A stretch of DNA of 64,000 nucleotides from assembly GCA_014650015.1 (NCBI GenBank), contig BMUD01000006.1, positions 1 through 64,000 on the forward strand. Direction: 5' to 3'. A program made the position numbers and the translations under genes. Under the pieces are notes generated by a model. That model did not search any database, was not told the DNA's origin, and worked only from the letters and a program-made list of their open reading frames with translations. Below are positions 21,837 to 32,719 of this stretch, one piece after another (within the stretch, counting starts at the first letter, position 1; each line of letters begins with the position of its first letter). The stretch is from Streptomyces griseoloalbus (GTDB taxonomy: Bacteria; Actinomycetota; Actinomycetes; Streptomycetales; Streptomycetaceae).

Positions 21837-22883
21837 GTGACCGACTTCGTGCAGCCGCCCAAGCCCTCGCCCGGCGACCGCGTCGCCGTGATCTCACCGT
21901 CCGCCGGGCTTCCGGGGCTCTTCCCGCTCCCCTATGAGCTGGGGCTGGAACGGCTGCGCGAGGACTACGGGCTGGAGCCGGTCGAGTACCCGGCGACGCG
22001 CACCATGGGCTCGACGCCTCGGCAGCGCGCCGACGACATTCACGCCGCCTTCGCCGACCCCGGGATCACGGCGGTCTTCGCGTCGATCGGCGGCGACGAC
22101 CAGATCACCGTGGTGCCGCTGCTGGACCGGGAGTTGATCCGCGCCCACCCGAAGCCGTTCTTCGGGACGAGCGACAACACCAACCTGCTCGCCTTTCTGC
22201 ACGAGATGGGGATCGTCGGGTTCCACGGCGCGAGCGTGATGGTGGAGTTGGGCCGCCCCGGAGCCATGCACCCGCAGACCGCCGGCTGCCTGCGGGCGGC
22301 CCTGTTCACCTCGGGCCCCTACGAGCTGCGCCCCGCCGGGCGGTGGCGCGACGTCGACCGGGACTGGGCGGACCCGGCGACGTTCGACGCGGAGCCCGAG
22401 ACCAGGCCGGGGACGGGCTGGACATGGGTGAACGCCGACCGCGTGGTCGAGGGCCGCACCTGGGGCGGCTGCCTGGAGATCGTCGGCTGGATGCTGATGG
22501 CCGGCCGCGGACTCGCACGGGACCTGTCGGAGTACGACGGCGGTGTGCTGTTCCTGGAGACCTCGGAGGAGCTGCCGAGCGCCGAGGAGGTCTTCCGCAC
22601 CCTGCGGAACATGGGCGAGCGGGGATTGCTGGGGCGCTTCTCGGCGCTCCTCATGGGCCGCCCGAAGACCTGGTCCTTCGAGCGGCCCCACAGTCCCGAG
22701 GAGGGCGCGGCCTACGCCGCCGAGCAGCGTGAGGCCGTGTCCCGGGCGATGCGGGCCTACGCGCCCGGGGCCCTCGTCGTCTTCGACGTGGACCTCGGGC
22801 ACACCGACCCGCAGCTGGTGATTCCTTACGGCGGCCTGGTCCGCGTCGACGGGCCCGCCCGGCGCATCACCGTCACCTACTGA
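21837..22883 (+). CDS. S66 family LD-carboxypeptidase / MccF-like peptidase
   Basis: A 348-residue cytoplasmic serine peptidase of family S66. Members trim tetrapeptides in peptidoglycan recycling (LdcA) or cleave microcin C-type toxins (MccF). The N-terminal [15 protein letters not shown], the FASIGGDDQ region, the nucleophile motif [14 protein letters not shown] (Ser in GxSD), and the C-terminal [13 protein letters not shown] with the catalytic His are all visible, as is the Glu motif in [10 protein letters not shown]. The length and the GTSDNT form favour the MccF-like branch over the classical LdcA branch, but I cannot separate the two functions. The GTG start is likely leaderless. Confidence 0.83.
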   Translation: MTDFVQPPKPSPGDRVAVISPSAGLPGLFPLPYELGLERLREDYGLEPVEYPATRTMGSTPRQRADDIHAAFADPGITAVFASIGGDDQITVVPLLDRELIRAHPKPFFGTSDNTNLLAFLHEMGIVGFHGASVMVELGRPGAMHPQTAGCLRAALFTSGPYELRPAGRWRDVDRDWADPATFDAEPETRPGTGWTWVNADRVVEGRTWGGCLEIVGWMLMAGRGLARDLSEYDGGVLFLETSEELPSAEEVFRTLRNMGERGLLGRFSALLMGRPKTWSFERPHSPEEGAAYAAEQREAVSRAMRAYAPGALVVFDVDLGHTDPQLVIPYGGLVRVDGPARRITVTY

Positions 22884-22926
22884 CCCCGTCCGGACCTCGG
22901 CCCGCTGTGTGCGACGACCAGACCTG

Positions 22927-24027
22927 CTAGGGGTTGACCGCCAGCTCCAGATAGGCCGCGAGCAGTACCAGGTGCACGCCTCCCTGGAGCGGTGTGGCCC
23001 GCCCGGGCACCACGGTCAGCGCGCTCACCACCACGGTCAGCGCGAGCAGCACCATATGGGTGTTGCCGAGGCCCAGGACGAGCGGCCCGGGGAGCCACAG
23101 GGAGGCCAGGGCGACGGCCGGAATGGTCAGACCGATGCTGGCCATCGCCGAACCGAGCGCCAGGTTCATGCTCGTCTGCACCTGGTTGCGGCGCGCGGCG
23201 CGCCCCGCGGCGATGGTCTCCGGGAGGAGGACCAGCAGGGCGATGATCACACCGACGACCGAGTGGGGAAGCCCGGCCCCCTCCACTCCGGACTCGATGG
23301 TGGGCGAGACCCCCTTGGCCAGGCCGACGACTCCGATCAGGGCCAGTGCCAGCAGCCCCAGGCTGATCAGCGCGGTGCGTGAGGACGGCGCCGGGGCGTG
23401 CTCTTCCGCGGCCGTGACCGACTCGCCCTGCCGGGATACCGGCAGGAAGTAGTCGCGATGTCGGACGGTCTGGGTCGCGACGAACAAGCCGTAGAGGATC
23501 AGCGAGGAGACCGCCGCGAACGTGAGCTGCACGGTGGAGAACTCCGGGCCGGGCTTGCTCGTGGTGAACGTCGGCAGCACGAGGCTGAGGGTCGCCAGCG
23601 TCGCCACCGTGGCGAGCGCCGCGCCGGTGCCTTCCGAGTTGAAGACCGCCGTGCCGTGGCGCAGGGAGCCGACGAGCAGACTCAGCCCGAGGATGCCGTT
23701 GCAGGTGATCATCACGGCCGCGAACACGGTGTCCCTGGCGAGCGTCGCGCTCTTGTCCCCGCCGTCGAGCATCAGGGTGACGATGAGCGCCACCTCGATG
23801 ACGGTGACGGCGACCGCGAGGACCAGGGAGCCGAAGGGTTCGCCGACCCGGTGGGCGACCACCTCGGCGTGGTGCACGGCCGCGAGCACGGCCCCCGCGA
23901 GGACCAGGGTCACCACCACGACGATCCAGCCGGGCAGGTCGCGTCCCCAGGTCAGGACCAGCAGGACTATGGCGAACACCGGCACCAGGGTCGTCCACTG
24001 TGCGAGTGACCTGAGCCGAGCGGTCAT
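22927..24027 (-). CDS. CaCA-family calcium/proton antiporter (ChaA-like)
   Basis: A 366-residue integral membrane cation exchanger with about eleven hydrophobic segments. The two alpha repeats are visible: the first around the FGSLVLAVAVTVIEVALIVTLML stretch, with the conserved Glu, and the second around VVGVIIALLVLLPETIAAGRAA followed by MNLALGSAMASIGLTIP. This pattern matches ChaA/CAX proteins that expel Ca2+ or Na+ in exchange for protons. ATG 24027 is the start, because the first membrane helix begins soon after it; upstream frame to 24180 is low-complexity. It is convergent with the LD-carboxypeptidase gene. Confidence 0.85.
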   Translation of the reverse strand: MTARLRSLAQWTTLVPVFAIVLLVLTWGRDLPGWIVVVVTLVLAGAVLAAVHHAEVVAHRVGEPFGSLVLAVAVTVIEVALIVTLMLDGGDKSATLARDTVFAAVMITCNGILGLSLLVGSLRHGTAVFNSEGTGAALATVATLATLSLVLPTFTTSKPGPEFSTVQLTFAAVSSLILYGLFVATQTVRHRDYFLPVSRQGESVTAAEEHAPAPSSRTALISLGLLALALIGVVGLAKGVSPTIESGVEGAGLPHSVVGVIIALLVLLPETIAAGRAARRNQVQTSMNLALGSAMASIGLTIPAVALASLWLPGPLVLGLGNTHMVLLALTVVVSALTVVPGRATPLQGGVHLVLLAAYLELAVNP

Positions 24028-24246
24028 GGGGCGATCGTCGCAGACGTGAAGGGGCGTCGCACCTTGCCGGCGCCTCCCGCCCATGGACCGACCGCGGTGG
24101 GCGCGCCGGGGGCCACCGTCGCCCGGCGTGTCCCTCCGCTCCGCCATCCTGATCGTCTCGGGGTCATCATGGTCACGCATGGCCTCCTCGTACGAGTCGA
24201 ATTGGGTCGGCGCCGGCGGGCGGCGCGGGTGGAAACCAACGGAAAA

Positions 24247-24287
24247 CCGGGAGCGGTGGTCGGCGATGTGCCGCCCTCCGCTCCCGG
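24247..24287 (-). terminator. terminator downstream of terC
   Basis: CCGGGAGCGG (24247-24256) pairs perfectly with CCGCTCCCGG (24278-24287), 28 bp beyond the terC stop codon. The rest of 24028-24314 holds no gene I can support. Confidence 0.7.
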
Positions 24288-24314
24288 TGCCGGCGTTCCC
24301 GGTGTCCGACGGGG

Positions 24315-25316
24315 TCAGGCGTCGACGTTGTCCTTCTCGGACGTCTCGCCCTGGCCTGCGGCCGCCTCGGCCTGCGCCTGCTTACGGGTGGCCCAGAGGC
24401 TGGTGATCGTGGTGATGACCAGGACCGAGCAGATCACGCCCAGCGAGACGGGGATGCTGATCTCGGGGACATGCACCCCGGACTCGTGCAGGGCGTGCAG
24501 CACCAGCTTCACCCCGATGAAGCCGAGGATGACCGACAGGCCGTAGGAGAGGTGGACCAGCTTCTTCAGCAGGCCGCCGATGAGGAAGTACAGCTGCCTG
24601 AGGCCCATCAGCGCGAACGCGTTCGCGGTGAACACGATGTACGGGTCCTGCGTCAGGCCGAAGATCGCGGGGATCGAGTCGAGCGCGAACAGGACGTCCG
24701 TGGTGCCGATGGCGAGCATGACGACGAGCATCGGGGTCATGACCCGCTTGCCGTTCTGCTCGATCCACAGCTTGGTGCCGTGGTACCGGTCGGCCACACC
24801 GAAGCGGCGCTCGGCCGCCTTGAGCAGCTTGTTCTCCTCGTAATCCTCGTCTTCCTCGTCGGCCCGTGCCTCCTGGATGAGCTTCCAGGCGGTGTAGATC
24901 AGGAAGGCGCCGAAGAGGTAGAACACCCACGAGAAGCTGGCGAGGATCGCGGCGCCGGCGGCGATGAAGATCGCGCGCAGCACCAGGGCTATGAGGACAC
25001 CCACGAGGAGCACTCGCTGCTGATACTGCGAGGGCACCGCGAACTTCGCCATGATCAGGACGAAGACGAAGAGGTTGTCGACGCTCAGCGACTTCTCGGT
25101 GATGAAGCCGGCGAAGAACTCGCCCGCGGGCTGGCCCCCGCCGAAGATCAGCAGGCCGAGTCCGAAGAGCGCGGCCAGGGCGATCCAGACGACGGTCCAG
25201 ATCCCGGCTTCCTTGATGGATACGTCATGCGGTTTGCGGCCGATGAAAAAGTCGACCGCGATGAGGGCACCAAGGCCCACGATCGTCAGGACCCATAGGG
25301 TCATGGAAACATCCAC
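24315..25316 (-). CDS. terC: TerC-family integral membrane protein
   Basis: A 333-residue membrane protein with about nine helices. TerC proteins such as Alx and MeeF act in manganese efflux or metallation of exported proteins, and in Ter systems they are linked to tellurite and stress resistance. The hallmark acidic residues are in VDFFIGRKPHD, in the EKSLSVDNLFVFVLIM segment and in TTDVLFALDSIPAIFGLTQDP. A cytoplasmic acidic loop (ADEEDEDYEEN) lies between helices. GTG 25316 is preceded by GGAGG, and that site is part of a switching helix in the leader (see riboswitch). The TerD genes lie directly upstream on the same strand, behind a terminator. Confidence 0.93.
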   Translation of the reverse strand: MDVSMTLWVLTIVGLGALIAVDFFIGRKPHDVSIKEAGIWTVVWIALAALFGLGLLIFGGGQPAGEFFAGFITEKSLSVDNLFVFVLIMAKFAVPSQYQQRVLLVGVLIALVLRAIFIAAGAAILASFSWVFYLFGAFLIYTAWKLIQEARADEEDEDYEENKLLKAAERRFGVADRYHGTKLWIEQNGKRVMTPMLVVMLAIGTTDVLFALDSIPAIFGLTQDPYIVFTANAFALMGLRQLYFLIGGLLKKLVHLSYGLSVILGFIGVKLVLHALHESGVHVPEISIPVSLGVICSVLVITTITSLWATRKQAQAEAAAGQGETSEKDNVDA

Positions 25317-25320
25317 TGCG

Positions 25321-25494
25321 CCTCCGGCAGATACGTCACACGGAAAATGTCAGCGTCGTCGCTGCCGGAGGTCTCTTCCACCCGGGCCCTCCGACGCTTG
25401 ACTGCGTCCGGACGATCCGTCGGGCCGACGCCCCGGGATCTGGCCTGATCCGTATTGACGGGGTCGCCGCACAGACAGGGAGTACTCCCCTCCG
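25321..25494 (-). promoter_or_regulatory. yybP-ykoY manganese riboswitch controlling terC translation
   Basis: Read on the minus strand, the leader opens with CGGAGG then GGAGTA (25494 downward). It contains CGTCAATACGG, the motif conserved in yybP-ykoY RNAs, and closes with GAGACCTCCG, so CGGAGG and CCTCCG form helix P1 (25489-25494 with 25366-25371). The downstream switch is visible too: CCTCCGGCAG (25362-25371) is perfectly complementary to CTGCCGGAGG (25321-25330), which contains the terC ribosome-binding site. P1 and the blocking helix share bases and exclude each other. Bound metal should therefore free the ribosome-binding site. The family link to TerC and Mn2+ is established; that this copy senses Mn2+ is inference. 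Confidence 0.75.
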
Positions 25495-25502
25495 TGCGGT
25501 CG

Positions 25503-25532
25503 ACCATACCCCAATCACCAAGGATTGGTAAA
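25503..25532 (-). promoter_or_regulatory. promoter of the terC leader
   Basis: On the minus strand TTTACC (25527-25532) and TATGGT (25503-25508) are separated by 18 bp. The predicted start of transcription lies within a few bases of the first riboswitch nucleotide. A CCAATC/GATTGG dyad sits in the spacer. Confidence 0.5.
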
Positions 25533-25553
25533 GAGCTGAGTAAAGGGACGCAC

Positions 25554-25577
25554 AAAGCCCCTGCTCGGAGGGGCTTT
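25554..25577 (-). terminator. terminator of the TerD/FtsK-like gene
   Basis: AAAGCCCCT (25554-25562) and AGGGGCTTT (25569-25577) form a perfect 9-bp stem with a 6-nt loop, 31 bp past the stop codon at 25608. It separates this gene from terC. Confidence 0.75.
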
Positions 25578-25607
25578 ACGTGAGCTTGGTCCAACCGTGC
25601 GAGGCGG

Positions 25608-27614
25608 TCACCGGTTCCAGGAGCGACGGGCCGCCGCCACCTGGGTGAGCACCTGGTGGAGCACCTGGCTGCCCGGCGGCACGAGCGGCGGCTCATAGGT
25701 CCAGGCATGCCCGACCCACGGGTCCGCCAGGTGATCGTCGGGCACCGCGGTCAGCCGCAGCAGCGAACGCCACAGCGGGTCGAGGAGCGGGCCGTAACCC
25801 GCGGACTCCTCCCGGTCGGCGACCATCATCAGATGGACACCGACGGACGGGCCCTCGTCGGCGAGGTAGCGCAACTGGTTCACGGCCCGGTCGTCGAAGC
25901 CGTGCGGGAAGTCGTTGACGATCAGGAGCTGCTGCGAGGTGTCGAAACCGGGGGGCAGCGCGTCCGGCGCTCCCCCGCGCAGCGCCATCTGCACCAGGTC
26001 GACCCGCTGGGTGAGCCTGCCCAGCACGTCCGTCACGCCCGCGGCGCCCTGGGCGGGAGGGGCCGCCAGTACACCGGTCTGCGTCAGCGGCGCCAGTGCT
26101 TGCGCACCGGATCCGGCCGGGTCGATGACATGCACCGTGAACTCGCCCGCCGGATAGACGGCGAGCAGCCGGGCCGCGTGCGCCACCGCCGTCTCCATCG
26201 CGAGACGCCGCATGTCGTGCGAGTCGGTGAACGACCCGTCGAGCGAGTCGGTCCGCCCGCTGTCGATCCACAGACCGCGCTCCAGCGGCAGCCGGAGAAG
26301 CATCGGTATGCGGATCCGCTCGGCCTCGGGAAGGCGGAGGTCACCCAGGCGCAGCGCCATGGGGATCTCCATCGGCGCGCGGTAGGCGTGCCAGACGGGG
26401 TTGTCCCAGCGGGCGAACGCCATGGGCAGGGCGGGCTCGACGACCTCGGCCTCGGCGACGAGCTGGGCGAGGTCCCGGTCGAGGACTTCCCGCGCCTGCT
26501 CGACGAGCTGGGTGTGCCGGGCCCGGGCGGCCTCACGGGCGGCGTCGCCCTGGCCACCGATCCGGCTGCGCGGGTCGGACAGGGCCTGCTCCAGCTCCCT
26601 GTCCATGCGCGACTCGGCGAAGTCGACGGCGCTCCGGTAGGCGGCGGTGGTGCGGGCCAGGTCCTCGAACATGCCCCAGACCTGGTTGTAGAGCCGCTCC
26701 TCCATGGACCAGCCGGTCGCGTCCCCCGCGACGGGCTGCGCGGGCTGCCCGGGCCGGGCCTGCGGCGCGGCCGGCGGGGGTGGCGGCGGCGCGGAGCTCC
26801 GCCGACCGGGGTGGCTGTAGTCGACCGGGCCGCCGCCGGTGGCCGCGGACGAGTCGGCACCCGCACCCCCGTACGCGGGCTGCGGCCCGCCCTGCCCCGG
26901 CCCGCCGGCCGGCTGCCCGCCGTACGACGGCTGTACGGGGCCCGGGGCACCCTGGGGCGCGATGCCGCCCTGGTCCGGGCCGAACGCGGGAGCGGCCGCC
27001 TGCCGGGAGCGGTCGCCGTCGGCCGGGCGGGGCAAAGGTGCCTGCACGGAGCGGGCGAGGCCCCGCGCGACCGCCTCGTTGATGGTGCCCGCGAGCTGCA
27101 CGGCCTCGGGCAGGCCCTGGTCGGTGAGGAGTTCGGCCAGGCCGCCCGCGTAGCCCTGGCCGACGGCGCGCACCTTCCAGGCACCCTGCCGCCGGTAGAG
27201 CTCCAGCGCGACGACCGCCGACTCGGCCTCCAGACCCGTGAGGGTGTAGCTGGCGACCTCGGCGCCGTCCAGGCCGGTGACAGCGACGAAGGGGGCGGCC
27301 ACGGCGCCGAACCGGGCGGTGCCCGGGCCGCTGCCCGGGGCGGGCAGGGCGAGCAGCACACTGACGCGGTGGATCGCGTCCGCCATGGCGTCCAGGTCCA
27401 CCGCGAGACGGTGGTCGGCGGCCGCCTGCCGCGACACCTCCAGACCGGGTCGGGTGGGGGCGCCCGGATGGGCCACCCACTCCACTCCGTGGATCCGGCC
27501 GTCCTCGTCGCCGAGCGCGGCCGCGGCCACGATCGGCGTGCCGGCCGAGATCCGGATCTCCAGACGGGACTGGGAGAGCGGGTGGTTCTGCCCCCGCACC
27601 AGCTCGGCCGTCAT
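25608..27614 (-). CDS. TerD domain fused to an FtsK-like domain lacking a Walker A
   Basis: A 668-residue three-part protein. Residues ~1-190 are a TerD-type calcium-binding beta-sandwich (LDAMADAIHRVSVLLALPAPG; FVAVTGLDGAEVASYTLTGLE; LELYRRQGAWKVRAVGQGYAGGL). Residues ~195-300 are a Pro/Gly/Ala-rich linker with a PPPPPP run. Residues ~303-668 contain an alpha-helical segment and then a domain laid out like an FtsK/SpoIIIE translocase core. It has a Walker-B-like QQLLIVNDFPHGFDD and VGVHLMMVADREES, but the expected GxxGSGKS is replaced by LLRLPLERGLWIDS. It should not hydrolyse ATP in the normal way. ATG 27614 has GGGGGGA upstream. It sits between terD and terC and probably works with them in a membrane-linked stress response. 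Confidence 0.85.
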   Translation of the reverse strand: MTAELVRGQNHPLSQSRLEIRISAGTPIVAAAALGDEDGRIHGVEWVAHPGAPTRPGLEVSRQAAADHRLAVDLDAMADAIHRVSVLLALPAPGSGPGTARFGAVAAPFVAVTGLDGAEVASYTLTGLEAESAVVALELYRRQGAWKVRAVGQGYAGGLAELLTDQGLPEAVQLAGTINEAVARGLARSVQAPLPRPADGDRSRQAAAPAFGPDQGGIAPQGAPGPVQPSYGGQPAGGPGQGGPQPAYGGAGADSSAATGGGPVDYSHPGRRSSAPPPPPPAAPQARPGQPAQPVAGDATGWSMEERLYNQVWGMFEDLARTTAAYRSAVDFAESRMDRELEQALSDPRSRIGGQGDAAREAARARHTQLVEQAREVLDRDLAQLVAEAEVVEPALPMAFARWDNPVWHAYRAPMEIPMALRLGDLRLPEAERIRIPMLLRLPLERGLWIDSGRTDSLDGSFTDSHDMRRLAMETAVAHAARLLAVYPAGEFTVHVIDPAGSGAQALAPLTQTGVLAAPPAQGAAGVTDVLGRLTQRVDLVQMALRGGAPDALPPGFDTSQQLLIVNDFPHGFDDRAVNQLRYLADEGPSVGVHLMMVADREESAGYGPLLDPLWRSLLRLTAVPDDHLADPWVGHAWTYEPPLVPPGSQVLHQVLTQVAAARRSWNR

Positions 27615-27695
27615 CGCGTTCGTCCCCCCGTGTCGCGTGTGATGTGGCGTGTGGCTCGCGCCGGCCCGCCCGGGGCCGGCGCCGCCTTCGGGTGC

Positions 27696-28274
27696 CTAGA
27701 GGACCGGCAGGATCGCCGGCATGAGGTCCTGGAAGGTGCGGCCGTTGGCCGGGTTGCCCAGGGCCGTCATCGTCCAGCCGGTGCCCGAGCGGTGCACCTT
27801 CGCCATGATCTGGGCCGTGTAGGCGCCGCCACCGGCCAGCGTGTAGCGGGCGAGTTCCTGGCCGTTGGTCTCGTCGACGAGGCGGCAGAACGCGTTCTGC
27901 ACCTCCTGGAAGGTCTGGCCCGTGAAGGAGTTCACGGTGAAGACGATCTGGTCGATGTGGACCGGGACGCGCGAGAGGTCGACGAGGACGGCCTCGTCGT
28001 CGCCGCCCTGCCCGACACCGCCGACGAGGTTGTCGCCGGTGTGGCGCACGGAGCCGTCGTCGCTCACCAGGTGGCGGAAGAAGACGACGTCGACCGGCTG
28101 CTTGTCGGCGAACAGGACAGCCGAGGCGTCCAGGTCGACTTCCCGGGTGCGCGAGCCGAACAGGCCCCGACGGGGAGCCGCCTGCCAGCCGAGACCCATG
28201 CGCACCGCGGTCAGGCTGCCGCCGTCGTTCTTCTGCAGACTGATGGCCTGACCCTTGGTCATGTTGACGGTCAC
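27696..28274 (-). CDS. terD: TerD-family stress protein
   Basis: A 192-residue single TerD domain. These cytoplasmic proteins bind calcium and are tied to tellurite and general envelope stress, and to development in Streptomyces. Characteristic pieces are KGQAISLQKNDGGSLTAVRMGLGW, the VDLDASAVLF strand, HTGDNLVGGVGQGGDDEAVLVDLSRVP with the acidic Ca2+ ligands, and RYTLAGGGAYTAQIMAKVHR. The start GTG at 28274 has GAGAGGGG 9 nt upstream; earlier frame to 28394 is unsupported. It ends 81 bp upstream of the fused TerD gene, on the same strand, so the two are probably one operon. Confidence 0.92.
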   Translation of the reverse strand: MTVNMTKGQAISLQKNDGGSLTAVRMGLGWQAAPRRGLFGSRTREVDLDASAVLFADKQPVDVVFFRHLVSDDGSVRHTGDNLVGGVGQGGDDEAVLVDLSRVPVHIDQIVFTVNSFTGQTFQEVQNAFCRLVDETNGQELARYTLAGGGAYTAQIMAKVHRSGTGWTMTALGNPANGRTFQDLMPAILPVL

Positions 28275-28407
28275 GTGCTGATTCCCCTCTCGGACTGTCC
28301 CCTGTTGCCGCGAAACCGCGGTTGCCCAGAACCCTACGCAGGGGCACTGACAGTGACGTACCCAGGTCCGCACTTTGTGTCGTTCTTGCAACACATCCCG
28401 TGCGGGG

Positions 28408-30558
<2,151 letters not shown>

Positions 30559-30565
30559 GCCATCC

Positions 30566-30571
30566 ACCGTA
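30566..30571 (-). promoter_or_regulatory. -10 element of predicted leaderless uvrB promoter
   Basis: TACGGT on the minus strand ends 7 nt before the uvrB ATG, in the same position as the TAGGGT before uvrC. No clear -35 or LexA box is seen. Confidence 0.45.
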
Positions 30572-30598
30572 CGACCCGGCACTGACAACCGGTCGGGA

Positions 30599-31450
30599 TC
30601 AGCGTCGCTGCGGGGTCCGGGAGCGGTGTTCCACGGGGCCCCGGGCCCGCAGCCGCGAGCGCGGGACCGGGGAGTGGGCGGGAATGCCGGGCTTGTGCTC
30701 GACCGGGGGCGCGGTGGATCCGGCCATGACGATCAGCGGGTCGAAGATCACCACGATGCCCACGAGGACGAGGAGGGCGAGCGGGCCGACCATCATCGGC
30801 CCGAGCAGGGCGGCCGCGGACTCCCCCGTGACGGGGTCCGCCGTGCCGTGGACGTGCACGTCGAGGGCGGCCATGCCCGTGTAGTGCATGCCGGTGACCG
30901 CGAGCCCCATGACGAGGCTCGCCCCCACGCTCCACAGGAAGCCCTTCATCTGCCCGGCCGCCCACAGCGCGGCACTGGCGGCGACCATCGCGATGGCCAC
31001 GGAGGCGGCGACGGTCACGGTGTTGTACTCCAGCCGTCCGTCGAGGCTCATGCCGGCCATGCCGAGGTAGTGCATCGAGGCGATGCCGAGGCCGGTGACG
31101 GTGCCCCCGGTGAACAGGGCCGTCCCGGAGGCGCCTCGGTAGCCGACGATGAAGACCCCCGTGCCCACCATGACGATGGCGACGACCAGACTCGCGAACG
31201 TCATCATCCGGTCGTAGAGGATCGGTGTCCCCTCGATGGTGAAGCCCAGCATCGCGATGAAGTGCATCGTCCATATGCCGGAGCCGATGGCCGCGGACCC
31301 CAGGGCGAGCCAGCCGGGGCGCCAGGACCGGGCCACCACCATGGCCCTGGTGATGCAGCGCAGGCCCAGGGCACCGCCGAGGCAGGCCATGAGGTAGGCC
31401 ACCAGCGGTGTGACCAGCCCGTAGTTGAATCCGTCGACCGTGCTCTGCAT
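30599..31450 (-). CDS. MHYT-domain membrane sensor protein
   Basis: A 283-residue protein with about seven membrane helices and the MHYT signature in all its expected forms: [23 protein letters not shown] and [11 protein letters not shown]. The MHYT domain is thought to bind copper through these His/Met residues and to sense O2, CO or NO. In many bacteria it is fused to GGDEF or EAL domains. Here the protein stops after the membrane domain with a short basic tail, so it must signal through another protein or act as a simple sensor. ATG 31450 is the start, because the hydrophobic region begins right after it. Confidence 0.9.
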   Translation of the reverse strand: MQSTVDGFNYGLVTPLVAYLMACLGGALGLRCITRAMVVARSWRPGWLALGSAAIGSGIWTMHFIAMLGFTIEGTPILYDRMMTFASLVVAIVMVGTGVFIVGYRGASGTALFTGGTVTGLGIASMHYLGMAGMSLDGRLEYNTVTVAASVAIAMVAASAALWAAGQMKGFLWSVGASLVMGLAVTGMHYTGMAALDVHVHGTADPVTGESAAALLGPMMVGPLALLVLVGIVVIFDPLIVMAGSTAPPVEHKPGIPAHSPVPRSRLRARGPVEHRSRTPQRR

Positions 31451-31730
31451 GCGCGGCTGCCCTTTCCGCCCTGTGCGTCCCGCAATTACCCGAAGTGAGC
31501 CCCCTCCCCAGGACCGCGACGGCGGCCAGGGTTGACGCAGAGAGTATGGCCCCACCGGAATGGTCGAACGACTTTCCGGCAAAGAAACACGCCCTTGCCC
31601 CAGGTGTGTGGCACCAGTGTGCGGAGTTCGGACGACGCCGTTCAATCTGTGGCCATCCTGCACCCGTCTCGCGTTGGCCCTCTGCTGTCACAGTTGAGCT
31701 GTCCGTGATCGTTCGACGCGAGGAGTACGC

Positions 31731-32603
31731 ATGCACGCACGCGCTGTCGCCGCCTCGACCACCGCGCTCCTGGGAACCGCCGCCCTCCTGCTTCCGCTCT
31801 CCCCCGCGCGGGCCGCCGACAGCGGTGCCCGCCCCGTGGTCGTCGCCCACCGGGGCGCCTCCGCGTACGCGCCCGAGAACACCCTGGCGGCCGTCGACCA
31901 GGCGGCCGCGCTCGGCGTCGACTGGGTGGAGAACGACGTCCAGCGCACCAAGGACGGTGAACTCGTCGTCGTCCACGACGACAGCCTGCAGCGCACCACG
32001 GACGTCGAGGAGGTCTTCCCCGACCGGGCTCCGTGGAAGGTGAAGGACTTCACCGCCGCGGAGATCGCCCGGCTGGACGCGGGCAGCTGGTTCGGCCCGG
32101 CGTACGCGGGCGCGCGCGTGCCGACACTGGAGCAGTTCGTGCACCGCGTCGAGCGGCACGACCAGAAGCTGCTGCTGGAGATCAAGAACCCTCAGCTGTA
32201 TCCCGGCATAGAGCGGCAGACCCTCAAGGTTCTGAGCAACGAGGGGTGGCTGGACCGCCCGCATGTGAAGCACCGGCTGATCGTGCAGAGCTTCAGCGCG
32301 GACAGCGTACGGACGGTCCATGACCTGAAGCCCGCGGTGAAGACCGGCTTCCTCGGGACGCCGCCGGTCGCGGACCTGCCGTCGTACGCGGCCTTCACCG
32401 ATCAGATCAACCCGTCGTACGCCTCGCTCTCCTCCGGTTACGTCGCCGCCGTGCACGCCTTCCGGGGGCCGCACGGCAGGCCGCTGGAGGTGTTCACCTG
32501 GACCGTGAACGACGCGGACGCCGCCCGGCGGGTCGCCGGGTTCGGGGTCGACGGGATCATCACCAACACGCCCGACGTGGTGCGGGAGGCGGTGGGCGGC
32601 TGA
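31731..32603 (+). CDS. secreted glycerophosphodiester phosphodiesterase
   Basis: It should release glycerol-3-phosphate from glycerophosphodiesters outside the cell. The 290-residue precursor has a clear signal peptide (MHARAVAASTTALLGTAALLL, cleaved near ARA-ADS). The GDPD core then shows VVAHRGASAYAPENTLAA, WVENDVQRTKDGELVVVHDDSLQRTT with the acidic metal ligands, LLEIKNPQLYPGIE, and the closing VFTWTVNDADAARR and GVDGIITNTPD. It is divergent from the MHYT gene with about 280 bp between them. I see no clear PHO box there, although such genes are often phosphate-regulated. Confidence 0.93.
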   Translation: MHARAVAASTTALLGTAALLLPLSPARAADSGARPVVVAHRGASAYAPENTLAAVDQAAALGVDWVENDVQRTKDGELVVVHDDSLQRTTDVEEVFPDRAPWKVKDFTAAEIARLDAGSWFGPAYAGARVPTLEQFVHRVERHDQKLLLEIKNPQLYPGIERQTLKVLSNEGWLDRPHVKHRLIVQSFSADSVRTVHDLKPAVKTGFLGTPPVADLPSYAAFTDQINPSYASLSSGYVAAVHAFRGPHGRPLEVFTWTVNDADAARRVAGFGVDGIITNTPDVVREAVGG

Positions 32604-32706
32604 GGCGTCCGCCCGCGCCGCCCTCTTCGTCCCGGCGTCGCGTCAGTCAGTGGCAGAGCCACGACCGCCGGAAGCCGCTACGAGGGTCGATGTCAGCGGC
32701 GGGTCG

Positions 32707-32712
32707 TACGGT
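32707..32712 (+). promoter_or_regulatory. -10 element for leaderless alkyltransferase gene
   Basis: TACGGT ends 7 nt before the ATG at 32720 and there is no Shine-Dalgarno sequence; a leaderless start is likely. Confidence 0.45.
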
Positions 32713-32719
32713 GGGGCGC

